DNA of 64,000 nt from Paracoccus sp. (in: a-proteobacteria) (GCF_030538755.1 NZ_JAUNTJ010000003.1:124001-188000), one strand, 5' to 3'. Shown: positions 17,203-26,863, counted from the first letter of the stretch. Numbers and translations are program-made. Notes: generated by a model not told the origin, from the letters alone.

Positions 17203-18102
17203 TCAGGCGGCTTTTGGGGCGGGGGCATCGGCCGTTGGGCTGACGCGGTGATCGAAACGATGGGTGAAGTTAAAGACATTGACCGAACAGACGTCGATGC
17301 AGCGTCCGCAATTGGTGCAGTCGGGCGACAGGATCAGCGGCGAGTCATCGCCCTTGCCGCGCAGCGCGGGCGAGATCACCTGATTTTCCGGGCAGACGGC
17401 AAAGCAATCCATGCAATCGTCGCAGGCCACGCGGTTGCGGGCGCTGACGCGCAACAGGCTTTTGCTGCCGACAAGGCTGTAAAACGCGCCGACGGGGCAG
17501 ATATGGCCGCACCAGCCGCGCCGCGATACCAGCAGATCGAACAGGAACACGGCGGCGACCATGGCCCAGACAAAGCCCATGCCAAACACCAGCCCGCGAT
17601 GCAGCATGGTCACGGGGTTCACGATTTCCCATGCGATAGCGCCCGTCAGCGCAGAGACCGCCAGCACCGTGCCAAGCAGCCAGAACCGCGTGCTGCGCTT
17701 GGGTTGCCAGCCTTTTTGCAGGCCAAGCCGGTCGTGCAGCCAATGCGCCGCATCCGTCACCGGGTTGATCGGGCAGACCCATGAACAATAAACCCGCCCG
17801 CCGATCAGCGCATAGGCCGCCAGCACGATCACCCCGCCGACCAGCGCGGTCAGTTCGGGCCAATGCCCCGCGACGATGGCTTGCAGCAGGATCAGCGGGT
17901 CGGTCAGCGGCAGCACGTCCAGCGTGCGCGACCCGGCCAGATTGCCCGCGACCCACCAGATGCCGAACCACGGCCCCAGCAGGAACAGCAGCAAAAAGAA
18001 CGCCTGGCTGATCCGCCGCAGGATCAGAAAGCGATGCGCGCCGATCCAGCCTTTCGCCTCGATCGCTTCGGCGCCGACGGGGGCTTTGGTGGCCGGTTTC
18101 AT
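17203..18102 (-). CDS. napH: Quinol dehydrogenase membrane subunit NapH
   Basis: 299 residues with four hydrophobic segments and two cysteine-rich regions: the CSWVCPINP and CGHICPVG membrane-loop motifs of the NapH/NosR family, and two C-terminal [4Fe-4S] sites ([13 protein letters not shown] and [13 protein letters not shown]). It oxidises quinol in the membrane and pairs with NapG. The ATG at 18102 follows GGAGGTGG and overlaps the napG stop by ATGA, so coupling is likely. The gene ends 19 bp before napB. Confidence 0.96.
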   Translation of the reverse strand: MKPATKAPVGAEAIEAKGWIGAHRFLILRRISQAFFLLLFLLGPWFGIWWVAGNLAGSRTLDVLPLTDPLILLQAIVAGHWPELTALVGGVIVLAAYALIGGRVYCSWVCPINPVTDAAHWLHDRLGLQKGWQPKRSTRFWLLGTVLAVSALTGAIAWEIVNPVTMLHRGLVFGMGFVWAMVAAVFLFDLLVSRRGWCGHICPVGAFYSLVGSKSLLRVSARNRVACDDCMDCFAVCPENQVISPALRGKGDDSPLILSPDCTNCGRCIDVCSVNVFNFTHRFDHRVSPTADAPAPKAA

Positions 18103-18944
18103 TGGCCACCTCCGCCCGGCAGTTGAAAGCTGGGCACAAACGCGCCGCCGTCCACGGGGTTCAGCGCCGGGTCCAGCGAGGGCAGCGCGGGTGCGCCTTC
18201 GGGCAGGCGGGCAGGCAGGCCGCGAATACCCTCGACCACGGGGCCGCCAAGGCGTTCCTGTTCTTCCCAGCCTTTCAGGTAATGTTCCGCCGAAGATCCG
18301 CGCGCCAGCCGGACCGGCAGCACCTTGATCGCGGCTTCGGGCAGGACGCAGGCTTTTTCGCAGACGCCGCAGCCGGTGCAATGGTCGGCATGGACGGTGG
18401 GGGCAAAGATCGCGTGATGCCCCGAACGCGGGTTATGCGACATTTCCAGCGTGATCGCCTTGTCGATGACCGGGCAGACGCGATAGCAGACATCACAGCG
18501 AAGCCCCAGAAAGTTCAGGCAATTTTCCTGATCGACCAGAACGGCGGTGCCCATGCGGGCGTCGTCGATATTGGTCAGCGCCGGGTCAAGCGCGCCGGTG
18601 GGGCAGGCGACGACGCAGGGGATGTCGTCGCACATCTCGCACGGGACATCGCGGGCGGTGAAATAAGGGGTGCCGGTGGCGGGGCCGTCGCTGCCCAGTT
18701 CGGCCAGCTTCAGCGTGTCATAGGGGCAGTCGCGCACGCACAGCCCGCAGCGGATGCAGGCGGCCAGAAAGTCACGCTCGGCCAATGCGCCGGGGGGGCG
18801 CAGCGCTTCGGCGGGCAGGGCGCGGGCATCGCGCGCCAGCCACGCCAGCCCGGCCCCCGCCACCAGACAGCCGCCCGCCATCCGCGCGGTGTCCATCAGG
18901 AACCGGCGGCGGTCGGGGTGGGCTTGCTTGGCGGCGGGTCGCAT
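18099..18944 (-). CDS. napG: Periplasmic ferredoxin-type protein NapG
   Basis: 281 residues. A twin-arginine signal ([16 protein letters not shown]) is followed by four [4Fe-4S] clusters: [43 protein letters not shown] and [12 protein letters not shown]. NapG carries electrons from membrane NapH toward NapB/NapA. The arrangement napA-napG-napH-napB-napC matches the operon form that keeps both NapGH and NapC. The stop overlaps the napH start; napA ends 30 bp upstream. Confidence 0.96.
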   Translation of the reverse strand: MRPAAKQAHPDRRRFLMDTARMAGGCLVAGAGLAWLARDARALPAEALRPPGALAERDFLAACIRCGLCVRDCPYDTLKLAELGSDGPATGTPYFTARDVPCEMCDDIPCVVACPTGALDPALTNIDDARMGTAVLVDQENCLNFLGLRCDVCYRVCPVIDKAITLEMSHNPRSGHHAIFAPTVHADHCTGCGVCEKACVLPEAAIKVLPVRLARGSSAEHYLKGWEEQERLGGPVVEGIRGLPARLPEGAPALPSLDPALNPVDGGAFVPSFQLPGGGGQ

Positions 18945-18974
18945 GGCTGGCGTCTTTCAATGGCTGGCCACGGA

Positions 18975-21467
18975 TCAGGCGCGTTCGACCTTGCAGGCGC
19001 ATTTCTTGAAGTCTGTCTCTTTCGACAGAGGACAAGTCGCGTCCAGCGTCAGCATGTTGATAAGCTGGCTTTCGTCAAAGAACGGCACGAACACCAGCCC
19101 GCGCGGCGGTTTGTTCCGCCCCCGCGTTTCCAGACGGCTGAGCATTTCCCCGCGCGGAGACGAGATGCGGATGTCCTGCCCGCGACGCAGGCCACGGTCG
19201 GCGGCATCGTCGGGGTGCATGAACACGACTGCCGACGGGAAGGCCCGGTGCAGTTCCGGCACACGCCGCGTCATCGAGCCGGAATGCCAGTGTTCCAGCA
19301 CCCGCCCGGTGCACAGCCACAGGTCGAATTCTTCGTTCGGTTCCTCGGCCGCGGGTTCGTAGGGGGCAAAGATCAGCTTGGCCTTTTTGTCGGGGTAGCC
19401 ATAGAACTGCACGCCCGAGCCGGCCTCGACATAGGGGTCATAGCCTTCGCGGAAACGATACAGCGTTTCCTGACCATCCACGACCGGCCAACGCAGACCG
19501 CGCGCCTGATGGTAGGTTTCAAAGGGCGCCAGATCATGCGCATGGCCACGACCGAACTGGGCGTATTCCTCGAACAGGCCCTTTTGCACATAAAAGCCGA
19601 AATCCGCGCTTTCCTGGTTGTCAAAGCCCTCGGCCACCTCGGTCACGGGGTATTTGTTCACGGTGCCATTGGCGAACAGCACCTCGAACAGCGTCTTGCC
19701 GGCCAGTTCGGGTTTCTTGGCGATCAGATCGGCGGGCCAGACCTCTTCGACGGTGAAGCGTTTGGAAAACTCCATCACCTGCCACACGTCCGAGCGCGCC
19801 TCGCCCGGAGCCGAAACCTGCTGGCGCCAGAACTGGGTGCGGCGTTCGGCGTTGCCATAGGCGCCCTCTTTTTCCACCCACATGGCGGTGGGCAGGATCA
19901 GGTCGGCGGTCATGGTGGTGACGGTCGGGTAGGGGTCCGACACGACGATGAAGTTGTCCGGGTTGCGATAGCCGGGCAGACCTTCCTCGTTCATGTTGGC
20001 GGCGGCCTGCATGTTGTTGGTGCATTGCACCCAATAGGCGTTCAGCACCCCGTCTTTCAGCTTGCGATGCTGTTCGACGGCGTGGAAACCTGGCTTTTCC
20101 GGGATCGTGCCTTCGGGGAGCTGCCACAGTTCTTCGGTATGGCGGCGGTGTTCGGGGTTGGTCACGACCATATCGGCGGGCAGACGGTGCGAGAACGTCC
20201 CCACCTCGCGCGCGGTGCCGCAGGCCGAGGGCTGGCCGGTCAGCGAGAAGGGCGAGTTGCCCGGCTCGGAAATCTTGCCGGTCAGCAGGTGGACGTTATA
20301 GCACAGCGAGTTCACCCACGATCCGCGCGTATGCTGGTTAAAGCCCATGGTCCACAGCGACATGACCTTGCGGTTCGGGTCGGCATATTGCTGGGCCAGA
20401 CGTTCCAACTGATGCGCAGGCACGCCGGACAGTTCGGCGACCTTATCGACAGTATATTCCGCCACGGATGCGGCATATTCGTCGAAATCAATCGGCGTCA
20501 TCGTGCCGTCATTGGGATTCGCCGCCTCTTGTTGCAGCGGCACCTCGTCGCGCAGGCCATAACCGATGTCGGTCGCGGTCTTCATCAGGTTGACGTGGTT
20601 GTTCAGGAAATCCCAGTTCACCGCGTCGTTCTGGATGATGTAATTGGCGATATAGTTCAGGATCGCCAGGTCGGTCTGCGGTTTGAACACCATACCGTTA
20701 TCGGCCAGTTCGAACGAACGGTGTTCATAGGTAGACAGCACATGCACCTGCGCGCCCGGCTTGGTCAGGCGGGTGTCGGTCAGACGCGACCACAGGATCG
20801 GGTGCATCTCGGCCATGTTGCTGCCCCACAGGACAAAGGTATCCGCCGCCTCGAAATCGTCATAGCAGCCCATCGGTTCGTCGATGCCAAAGCTGCGCAT
20901 GAAGCCGACCACGGCAGAGGCCATGCAGTGCCGCGCATTCGGGTCAAGGTTGTTGCTGCGGAAGCCCGCCTTCATCAGTTTCGATGCGGCGTAACCTTCC
21001 CAGATGGTCCACTGGCCGGAACCGAACATGCCGACCGCTTCGGGGCCTTTGGTGCTCAGCGCCTGTTTCCATTTTTCGGCCATAATGTCAAAGGCTTCGT
21101 CCCAGCTGACCGGGGTGAAATCGCCGTTCTTGTCATAGACGCCATTGCGCTTGCGCAGCAGCGGCATGGTCAGCCGGTCCTGACCATACATGATCTTGGA
21201 CAGGAAATAGCCCTTGATGCAGTTCAGGCCACGGTTCACCGGCGCATCCGGGTCGCCCTGCGTGGCGACGACGCGGCCATCCTTGGTGCCGACCAGCACC
21301 GAACAGCCGGTGCCGCAGAACCGGCAGGGCGCCTTGTCCCAGCGGATGTCGGGGGTGCGCACCTGCGCCATGGCCGGGCCGGTCGCCAGCGGAATACCAG
21401 CCGCTGCGGCGGTGCTGGCGGCGGCGGTTGCCTTGATGAACGTGCGGCGGGATTGCGAGATGGTCAT
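18975..21467 (-). CDS. napA: Periplasmic nitrate reductase catalytic subunit
   Basis: Reduces nitrate to nitrite in the periplasm. 830 residues, the usual length. The twin-arginine signal [19 protein letters not shown] ends near AMAQ. A [4Fe-4S] site is formed by C48, C51, C55 and C83 (CRFCGTGC ... NCIKG), and C181 in NARHCMAS is the molybdenum ligand. MoCo-binding loops such as [14 protein letters not shown] and [13 protein letters not shown] are intact. It is exported folded with help from NapD, encoded immediately upstream with a 4-base overlap. No defects seen. Confidence 0.98.
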   Translation of the reverse strand: MTISQSRRTFIKATAAASTAAAAGIPLATGPAMAQVRTPDIRWDKAPCRFCGTGCSVLVGTKDGRVVATQGDPDAPVNRGLNCIKGYFLSKIMYGQDRLTMPLLRKRNGVYDKNGDFTPVSWDEAFDIMAEKWKQALSTKGPEAVGMFGSGQWTIWEGYAASKLMKAGFRSNNLDPNARHCMASAVVGFMRSFGIDEPMGCYDDFEAADTFVLWGSNMAEMHPILWSRLTDTRLTKPGAQVHVLSTYEHRSFELADNGMVFKPQTDLAILNYIANYIIQNDAVNWDFLNNHVNLMKTATDIGYGLRDEVPLQQEAANPNDGTMTPIDFDEYAASVAEYTVDKVAELSGVPAHQLERLAQQYADPNRKVMSLWTMGFNQHTRGSWVNSLCYNVHLLTGKISEPGNSPFSLTGQPSACGTAREVGTFSHRLPADMVVTNPEHRRHTEELWQLPEGTIPEKPGFHAVEQHRKLKDGVLNAYWVQCTNNMQAAANMNEEGLPGYRNPDNFIVVSDPYPTVTTMTADLILPTAMWVEKEGAYGNAERRTQFWRQQVSAPGEARSDVWQVMEFSKRFTVEEVWPADLIAKKPELAGKTLFEVLFANGTVNKYPVTEVAEGFDNQESADFGFYVQKGLFEEYAQFGRGHAHDLAPFETYHQARGLRWPVVDGQETLYRFREGYDPYVEAGSGVQFYGYPDKKAKLIFAPYEPAAEEPNEEFDLWLCTGRVLEHWHSGSMTRRVPELHRAFPSAVVFMHPDDAADRGLRRGQDIRISSPRGEMLSRLETRGRNKPPRGLVFVPFFDESQLINMLTLDATCPLSKETDFKKCACKVERA

Positions 21468-21757
21468 GCGTCGGTCCTCTGGCTTTCGGGGGCTGGCGTC
21501 GGCGCAGCCTTAGCTTGAGCTTGGGTCAGGTCTTCGAAATGGTGATAATTCAGGGTCAGCGACAAAACGCCCGGCACCTGATGGACGGCCATAATGATGT
21601 CAGAGGCGCGTTTGTCGGCCGTATCCTCGACCACCACGACCAGACGGCCATCATCGCTGGCGCCATGAATTTCCACGCCATTCATGGCCGCAATTTCGGC
21701 TTTGGCCGAATCGATCAGGCGCGGGGCGACATGGACAAGGCAGCCACAGATATTCAT
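21464..21757 (-). CDS. napD: NapA signal-peptide chaperone
   Basis: 97 residues. The N-terminal pattern [21 protein letters not shown] and the later [14 protein letters not shown] are typical of NapD, a ferredoxin-fold chaperone that holds the Tat signal of NapA until the cofactors are in place. The C-terminal ~20 residues are a low-complexity A/P/Q tail. Start and stop overlap napF and napA by four bases each, so the three are translationally linked. Confidence 0.95.
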   Translation of the reverse strand: MNICGCLVHVAPRLIDSAKAEIAAMNGVEIHGASDDGRLVVVVEDTADKRASDIIMAVHQVPGVLSLTLNYHHFEDLTQAQAKAAPTPAPESQRTDA

Positions 21758-22266
21758 GCTGAAACAGTGTCCTTTTCAGGCTGGTGGCGAATAAAGCTGA
21801 TAGCCAGACTTGGACAGATGCTAGAGCAAGCGCCGCAGCCCGTGCATTGACCGAAGTCAATTACAGGAAAAGAACGCCCGCCGGTTTGCAGCCGAAAGCG
21901 GATGGCCAGCGGATCGCAGCTATCCTCGCAGGCGCGGCAATAGACGCCTTGCGCCGACAGGCAGGCATCCGAAACCGTCGCGCGCCACGGCCAGTCCAGC
22001 GGTTGTTCGGGGTCAAGCGCGCCGGTTTCGCAGGCATCGGCGCAGGCGCGGCAAAAGGTGCAGGCGTCGCGGCGGAAATCGACCACGGGCCGCCGGTCAT
22101 CGTCGGGCACAATGATCGCCTGCGGGCAGGCCCGTGCGCAATCGCCGCAGCCCGAACATAAATCCGCCATCCCGGCCACCGCCCATGGCGGGCGCATCGC
22201 GTCATCATCCAGCCGCTGAAAACGACCTCTCAGGAAATTGCGACGGGCGGATGGCGTGGCTGACAT
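21754..22266 (-). CDS. napF: Ferredoxin-type protein NapF
   Basis: 170 residues. SARRNFLRGRF near the start looks like a vestigial twin-arginine motif. It holds clustered cysteines for [4Fe-4S] centres: CSGCGDCARACP, CTFCRACADACE, CRACEDSCDP and CTGCGACSSICP. NapF is a cytoplasmic protein thought to help mature NapA. First gene of the nap operon. I see no good ribosome site before the ATG at 22266, although the start fits the family. A perfect TTGA-N6-TCAA sequence at 21847-21860 falls in the conserved IDFGQC codons and is probably coincidental. Confidence 0.93.
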   Translation of the reverse strand: MSATPSARRNFLRGRFQRLDDDAMRPPWAVAGMADLCSGCGDCARACPQAIIVPDDDRRPVVDFRRDACTFCRACADACETGALDPEQPLDWPWRATVSDACLSAQGVYCRACEDSCDPLAIRFRLQTGGRSFPVIDFGQCTGCGACSSICPSLAISFIRHQPEKDTVSA

Positions 22267-22299
22267 TGGCTGCGCGACCGGATATATGGATTGCCCTAT

Positions 22300-22308
22300 A
22301 TTATAGCA
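22300..22308 (-). promoter_or_regulatory. Extended -10 promoter of the nap operon
   Basis: On the minus strand the sequence reads TTGCTATAAT: a perfect TATAAT with the extended -10 TG one base upstream. There is no good -35 hexamer, which fits a promoter that leans on an activator. The predicted transcript start is near 22293, giving a ~27-base leader before napF. Confidence 0.7.
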
Positions 22309-22347
22309 AAACCATTCCGTTGACGAGGGTGTGCGCAGAATAAATGG

Positions 22348-22367
22348 ATGTGTTTAGATAAACATAT
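22348..22367. promoter_or_regulatory. Palindromic operator-like site upstream of nap
   Basis: TGTTTA-GA-TAAACA (22351-22364) is an exact palindrome, and the flanking AT pairs extend it to 20 bp with one mismatched pair. Its centre is about 64 bases upstream of the predicted nap transcript start, a usual place for an activator. The cognate regulator is unknown. Confidence 0.6.
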
Positions 22368-22380
22368 CGAATTACCGCTG

Positions 22381-22414
22381 AAACAAAGATCAGCCGCAGC
22401 CCTGATGGCGGCTG
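22381..22414 (-). terminator. Possible terminator of the SH3-protein gene
   Basis: CAGCCGC and GCGGCTG (22391-22414) form a stem. On the minus strand it is followed by ATCTTTGTTT. It lies about 60 bases after the SH3 gene stop and would separate that gene from the nap promoter. Confidence 0.45.
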
Positions 22415-22475
22415 CAAACAGACCGTATTCAAGCCGGATGTCGCCCGGCGGCCCTATAGGGCGGTCGGCTGCCGG

Positions 22476-23048
22476 TCAGTCGCGCACCTCGTCCGGGTCC
22501 ACGCCCCAGATGTTGGCCTTGCTGATCCAGCCACGCTGGCCGCCGCCGGTGACGCGGCACCAGTCGGGGTTGCATTCACCCAGGCGGACGATGGCCCCCG
22601 CCTCGGCCCGCGCGACGACCTCGGCGTTTTCGTCGGGGCGGGAATGCAGCGCGGCCATGTCGGTTTCGATCAGCGCCGTGCGCACGCCCGACAACAGCGC
22701 GTAATGCACCCAGCCGCCGGCGCCGTCACGATCCTCGACCCGGCGCCAGTGACCGAATTCGGCCACCACGCGCAGCGGCATCCCGGCATGGCGGAACACC
22801 CAGTCGATGCGATGCGACAGGCTGGGGCCGCGCCGGGCGTTCCCCTCGGACCCTTTCAGGCTGACATAGCGCGGCAGCGGCAGGTTCGTGACCGCCCCCC
22901 GGTCGGGCGCGGCATTGCGCGAGATCTGCGCATCGGCACTGACCGCCTGCGCCAGAACCAGCGGCTGTGCCGCATCCTCGGCCCAGACCATCGTTCCCAT
23001 CACCGCAAATCCGATTGCGGCCAGCCCGGCCATCAGCCCTGTGCGCAT
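22476..23048 (-). CDS. Exported SH3-domain protein
   Basis: 190 residues. A signal peptide (MRTGLMAGLAAIGFAVMGTM, cut near VWAED) is followed by two SH3-like repeats: the first around LPRYVSLKGSEGNARRGP...HRIDWVF and the second around ALHSRPDENAEVVARAEAGA ... WCRVTGGGQRGWI. This is the COG3807-type periplasmic protein common in alphaproteobacteria, of unclear role and possibly linked to the cell wall. It is divergent from the dehydrogenase gene with a 150-bp gap. Confidence 0.85.
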   Translation of the reverse strand: MRTGLMAGLAAIGFAVMGTMVWAEDAAQPLVLAQAVSADAQISRNAAPDRGAVTNLPLPRYVSLKGSEGNARRGPSLSHRIDWVFRHAGMPLRVVAEFGHWRRVEDRDGAGGWVHYALLSGVRTALIETDMAALHSRPDENAEVVARAEAGAIVRLGECNPDWCRVTGGGQRGWISKANIWGVDPDEVRD

Positions 23049-23198
23049 CTTTTTCCTGTCCTTCTTGCGACGATCTGCCGCGATCCTGCCCGCCCCTTGT
23101 GCCGGGGGTCTTGTGCCTTTGGCTTAACGCGGGCAGTTTGCCAAAAGCTGCTGCGCTTGAAAAGGGTGCGGCCCGCCCGTCCACCAGAAAGTGAGGTC

Positions 23199-24206
23199 AT
23201 GATGATCGCCTCTGCCCCCAGTTCCCGCCCCCGGCTGAAGGTCGCCGTCACCCGTCGTCTGCCCGAAGCGGTGGAAACCCGGATGAAGGAACTGTTCGAC
23301 GTTTCCCTGCGCCCCGACGACAGCCGGATGTCGCGCGACGAACTGGTTGCCGCGATGCGCGACAGCGACGTGCTGGTGCCCACGATCACCGACCGGATCG
23401 ACGCCAATATGCTGGCCCAAGGCGGCGAGCGGCTGAAACTGATCGCCAACTATGGCGCGGGGGTGGATCATATCGACGTGGCCAGCGCACGTCAGCGCGG
23501 CGTGCTGGTGTCGAACACCCCCGGCGTCGTGACCGAGGACACCGCCGACATGACCATGGCGCTGATTCTGGCCGTCACCCGCCGCATCCCCGAAGGGCTG
23601 GCCGAAATGCAGGCTGGCCGCTGGAAGGGCTGGTCGCCGGTCTCGCATCTTGGCGGCCGGGTTGGCGGGCGCAGGCTGGGCATTCTGGGCATGGGCCGCA
23701 TCGGGCAGGCCGTCGCGCGCCGGGCCAATGCCTTTGGGATGCAGGTGCATTACCACAACCGCAAGCGCCTGCGCTCCGAAACCGAGGCGGAATTGCAGGC
23801 GACCTATTGGGAAAGCCTTGACCAGATGCTGGCGCGGATGGACATCATCAGCATCAACGCTCCGCATACCCCCAGCACCTTTCACCTGCTGAACGCCCGG
23901 CGGCTGAAACTGCTGAAGCCCTCGGCGGTGATCGTCAACACCTCGCGCGGCGAGGTGATCGACGAAAACGCGCTGACCCGGATGCTGCGCGCAGGCGAAA
24001 TCGCCGGGGCAGGGCTGGATGTGTTCGAACACGGGCATGAAATCAACCCTCGCCTGCGCGAACTGCCCAACGTGGTGCTGCTGCCGCATATGGGGTCGGC
24101 CACGGTCGAGGGGCGGGCCGAAATGGGCGAAAAGGTCATCATCAACATCAAGACCTTTGCCGATGGCCACCGTCCTCCGGATCTGGTCGTGCCGGGAATG
24201 ATGTAA
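23199..24206 (+). CDS. D-2-hydroxyacid dehydrogenase (glycerate/hydroxypyruvate/glyoxylate reductase type)
   Basis: 335 residues. The nucleotide-binding motif RRLGILGMGRIGQAVARRA matches G-x-G-x2-G, and the catalytic Arg, Glu and His can be placed in IANYGAGVDHID, NTSRGEVIDE and LLPHMGSAT. These enzymes reduce hydroxypyruvate or glyoxylate with NAD(P)H. The shape is closest to alphaproteobacterial D-glycerate dehydrogenase (GyaR-like). I chose the first of two adjacent ATGs at 23199, with GTGAGG upstream; the frame is open for a further 185 codons but that part is antisense to the SH3 gene. Confidence 0.88.
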   Translation: MMIASAPSSRPRLKVAVTRRLPEAVETRMKELFDVSLRPDDSRMSRDELVAAMRDSDVLVPTITDRIDANMLAQGGERLKLIANYGAGVDHIDVASARQRGVLVSNTPGVVTEDTADMTMALILAVTRRIPEGLAEMQAGRWKGWSPVSHLGGRVGGRRLGILGMGRIGQAVARRANAFGMQVHYHNRKRLRSETEAELQATYWESLDQMLARMDIISINAPHTPSTFHLLNARRLKLLKPSAVIVNTSRGEVIDENALTRMLRAGEIAGAGLDVFEHGHEINPRLRELPNVVLLPHMGSATVEGRAEMGEKVIINIKTFADGHRPPDLVVPGMM

Positions 24207-24255
24207 CCGCCTGATATGCGCTAACGTCTTGTGCATATTGATCTTATGTGGTTTT

Positions 24256-24282
24256 CCTGATCGGGCAAACGCCCGGATCAGG
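24256..24282 (+). other. Leader hairpin before the lipoprotein gene
   Basis: CCTGAT-CGGGC, loop AAAC, GCCCG-ATCAGG forms an 11-pair stem with one bulged G. It ends 9 bases before the AAAGGA ribosome site of the lipoprotein gene and has no T run on either side. It may act on mRNA stability or translation, or be the weak end of the dehydrogenase transcript. Confidence 0.5.
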
Positions 24283-24304
24283 GCGACCAGAAAGGAATAT
24301 GCCA

Positions 24305-24916
24305 ATGCTGAAACCTGTTGCCCTTGCCCTTGCCCTGACGCTGGGTGTTGCTGGCTGCGCCCATAACAGTTGGGAAACCCAATATGAACAACTGAACCCG
24401 GTGACGACAGCCAACTGGCGGGTCGCCGATGTTCGCGTCAGCGCGCCGCAGACCCTGACCACGACCGAGGTCAACAGCTATGTCCCTGATGCCGATGTCG
24501 TGTGGCACGGCGATCCGCAGGGCGATCGCCGGGCGCAGGCCGCCGCCATCGTGGCGCAGGGGATTCGCGATGGCGCTTCGGGGCTGCGCGGCGCTCGGCC
24601 GGTGGTCATCAACGCGACCATCAGCCAGTTCCACGCGCTGACCCCCAAGGCCCGCGGGATGGAAGGCAATGTCGGCGTTCACGACATCCGCTATACCGTC
24701 ACCGTGACCGACGCCCGCACCGGCGAAACGCTGGCCCCCGCGCAGGACATCCGCGCCGACAAGGCGGCGCTGGTCGGCTCTGCCGCAGCCGATGCCGATG
24801 CGCGCGGCTTTACCCAAAAGGTTGAAATCACCCAGCATCTGGCCGCTGTGACCCGCCATTGGCTGGGCCTGCCTGCCACCGATCCGCGCGGCGCCTTTAA
24901 CCGCACCGGCCGCTGA
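24305..24916 (+). CDS. Lipoprotein of a Rhodobacteraceae-type family (DUF6778-like)
   Basis: 203 residues. MLKPVALALALTLGVAGC is a signal peptide with the lipobox VAGC, so the mature protein would be lipid-anchored. The rest has no recognised domain to my eye; VADVRVSAPQTLTTTEVNSY, VVWHGDPQGDRRAQ and TAKVEI-like strands suggest an alpha/beta fold similar to DUF6778 proteins of this family of bacteria. I preferred the ATG at 24305 because AAAGGA lies 8 bases upstream; the ATG at 24299 is too close to it. Function unknown. Confidence 0.75.
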   Translation: MLKPVALALALTLGVAGCAHNSWETQYEQLNPVTTANWRVADVRVSAPQTLTTTEVNSYVPDADVVWHGDPQGDRRAQAAAIVAQGIRDGASGLRGARPVVINATISQFHALTPKARGMEGNVGVHDIRYTVTVTDARTGETLAPAQDIRADKAALVGSAAADADARGFTQKVEITQHLAAVTRHWLGLPATDPRGAFNRTGR

Positions 24917-24990
24917 TCCGAACGGGCAGGGGCGGGCCAGATGCTGATCCGCCCTTGCACCCCTCTGGCCGCCTGTGGCATCGGCAAAAC

Positions 24991-26094
24991 ATGAGCCGCG
25001 TTTCCGATCTTTACCGCCAGCGTATCGCCCAGGGCCGCATCACCGCCGACCCGGCCCAAGCTGCCGTTCTGCCACAGCTCGACCGCGTGGTGGATGCCGC
25101 CAGCAAGGCTCCGCCACCACCCGCCGCTGCCAGCGGCTGGCGCAGTTGGCTGGGTCGCGCCCCGGCCGCTGCACCCACCGCCGCCAAGGGGCTGTATCTG
25201 TGGGGCGGCGTAGGGCGTGGCAAATCCATGCTGATGGATCTGATCGTCGATGCCGCCGATACCGTCACCAAACGCCGCGTACATTTCCACGAATTCATGC
25301 AGGAAATCCACACAGGGCTGAACGAAGCCCGCAAAAACGGCGAATCCGATGCCGTGCGCCCGGTCGCGACCAGGGTCGCCGCCGAAACGCGCCTGCTGTG
25401 CTTTGACGAAATGCAGATCACCGACATCGCCGATGCGATGATCGTGGGGCGGCTGTTCCAGATCCTGTTCGAGCAGGGCGTGACCATCGTCACCACCTCG
25501 AACCGCGTGCCCGAGGATCTGTATAAGCACGGCCTGAACCGCCAGCTTTTCCTGCCCTTCATCACCCTGATCCGCGACAGGATGGAGGTGGTCGAACTGG
25601 TCAGCGAAAACGACTGGCGGCAGGGCCGCGTCGGCGGCGGACAGGTCTGGTTCGCGCCGGTGAACGCGCAGGCCACCACTGAAATGGATGAAATCTGGAA
25701 CGACCTGACCGGCCACGCCGAAGGCCAGCCGCTGATCCTGCCGGTGCAGGGCCGTCAGGTGGAACTGCCCGCCCATGCCGACGGGGTGGCGCGGGCAGGC
25801 TTCTGGGATCTCTGCGGCAAACCGCTTGGCCCCGCCGATTACCTTGCCATCGCCGCCGCGCTCGACGTGCTGATGATCGACGCCATCCCGCGCCTTGGCC
25901 AGTCGAACTATAACGAGGCGAAACGCTTCGTCACCCTGATCGACACGCTCTACGAAGCCCGCGTCCGCCTGATCGCCAGTGCCGCCGACGAACCCGAACG
26001 CCTGTATATCGAAGGCGAGGGCAGCTTTGAATTTGAACGCACAGCCAGCCGCCTGCGGGAAATGCAGGATGCCAACTGGGGCAAACCGGCCTGA
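24991..26094 (+). CDS. zapE: AFG1-like ATPase, cell division protein ZapE
   Basis: 367 residues. Walker A is GGVGRGKSM (about 71-79) and Walker B is LLCFDEMQITD, followed by the sensor segment TIVTTSNRVPEDLYKHGLNR. ZapE/AFG1 proteins are AAA-type ATPases that act at the division septum under stress and in mitochondrial proteostasis. The ATG at 24991 begins MSRVSDLYRQRIAQGRI, the conserved N-terminus. Monocistronic here, convergent with rpsD. Confidence 0.94.
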   Translation: MSRVSDLYRQRIAQGRITADPAQAAVLPQLDRVVDAASKAPPPPAAASGWRSWLGRAPAAAPTAAKGLYLWGGVGRGKSMLMDLIVDAADTVTKRRVHFHEFMQEIHTGLNEARKNGESDAVRPVATRVAAETRLLCFDEMQITDIADAMIVGRLFQILFEQGVTIVTTSNRVPEDLYKHGLNRQLFLPFITLIRDRMEVVELVSENDWRQGRVGGGQVWFAPVNAQATTEMDEIWNDLTGHAEGQPLILPVQGRQVELPAHADGVARAGFWDLCGKPLGPADYLAIAAALDVLMIDAIPRLGQSNYNEAKRFVTLIDTLYEARVRLIASAADEPERLYIEGEGSFEFERTASRLREMQDANWGKPA

Positions 26095-26105
26095 CGCACC
26101 GGCCT

Positions 26106-26178
26106 CATCTTTGGTCTGAAAATATCCTCAGGGGGTGAATTGGCCGTCAGGCCAAGAGGGGGCGCGAGCGCCCCCTTT
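26106..26178 (-). repeat. Dispersed hairpin-to-ATG element, copy 1 (divergent copy)
   Basis: The segment CATCTTTGGTCTGAAAATAT-CCTC (26106-26129) followed by GGGGG is the same as copies at 33.2 and 48.3 kb. Here the middle is replaced by TGGCC-GTCA-GGCCA and the hairpin is GGGGGCG-CGAG-CGCCCCC (26158-26175). Read on the minus strand it goes hairpin, purine-rich GAGGAT, then ATG; that ATG opens only into the antisense of zapE, so no gene is served. On the plus strand the hairpin plus TTT may end zapE. Confidence 0.75.
26158..26178 (+). terminator. Probable terminator of zapE (part of the repeat element)
   Basis: A 7-bp GC stem (GGGGGCG/CGCCCCC) with a tetraloop is followed by TTT on the plus strand, 64 bases after the zapE stop. 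Confidence 0.55.
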
Positions 26179-26193
26179 GCAACCGCGCCAAAT

Positions 26194-26220
26194 AAAAAGG
26201 CCGCCCCATAAGGGACGGCC
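26194..26220 (-). terminator. Terminator of rpsD
   Basis: On the minus strand GGCCGTCCC, a short loop and GGGGCGGCC are followed by TTTTT. It lies 23 bases after the rpsD stop. Confidence 0.87.
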
Positions 26221-26242
26221 CGCAAAACGCGATCCAGAGGGA

Positions 26243-26863
26243 TCAGTTTTTCGCGTAATATTCGACGACCAGGTTCGGCTCCATCACCACGGCGAAGGGC
26301 ACATCGCCCAGGGCGGGGGTGCGCACGAAGGTGGCGGTCAGCTTGTTGGTGTCAACGTCCAGATAATCCGGCACGTCACGCTCGCCCGAGGCGACGGCTT
26401 CCAGCACCAGCGCCATCTGGCGCGAGCGCTCGCGCACGGACACAACGTCGCCTTCCTTGACGCGATAGGACGCGATGTTCACTTTCTTGCCGTTCACCTC
26501 GACATGGCCGTGGTTCACGAACTGACGGGCGGCAAAGATGGTCGGCACGAATTTCGCGCGATAGACCACGGCGTCCAGACGACGCTCCAGCAGGCCGATC
26601 AGGTTTTCGCCGGTGTCACCGCGCACACGCTCGGCCTCGGCATAGATGCGGCGGAACTGTTTTTCGGTCAGGTCGCCGTAATGACCCTTCAGCTTTTGCT
26701 TGGCGCGCAGCTGGGTGCCGAAATCCGACAGTTTGTTCTTGCGGCGCTGACCGTGCTGGCCGGGGCCGTATTCGCGGCGGTTCACCGGGGATTTGGCGCG
26801 GCCCCAGATGTTTTCGCCCATGCGGCGGTCGATTTTGTATTTGGCAGCGGTGCGTTTGGTCAT
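26243..26863 (-). CDS. rpsD: 30S ribosomal protein S4
   Basis: 206 residues, full length. [20 protein letters not shown] at the start, the zinc-free N-terminal form, and the S4 RNA-binding domain ([40 protein letters not shown]) are diagnostic. S4 nucleates assembly of the 30S body. It is on its own rather than in the alpha operon, as in other alphaproteobacteria. The ATG at 26863 follows a GGAG site. Confidence 0.98.
   Translation of the reverse strand: MTKRTAAKYKIDRRMGENIWGRAKSPVNRREYGPGQHGQRRKNKLSDFGTQLRAKQKLKGHYGDLTEKQFRRIYAEAERVRGDTGENLIGLLERRLDAVVYRAKFVPTIFAARQFVNHGHVEVNGKKVNIASYRVKEGDVVSVRERSRQMALVLEAVASGERDVPDYLDVDTNKLTATFVRTPALGDVPFAVVMEPNLVVEYYAKN

Noticed and set aside
18102..21518. 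Plus-strand open frame of 1138 codons
   Set aside because: Complement of napG and napA, which are unmistakable.
21847..21860. Perfect TTGA-N6-TCAA sequence 90 bases before napD
   Set aside because: Inside napF, where it encodes the conserved IDFGQC segment. The protein constraint explains it, and napD is translationally coupled to napF.
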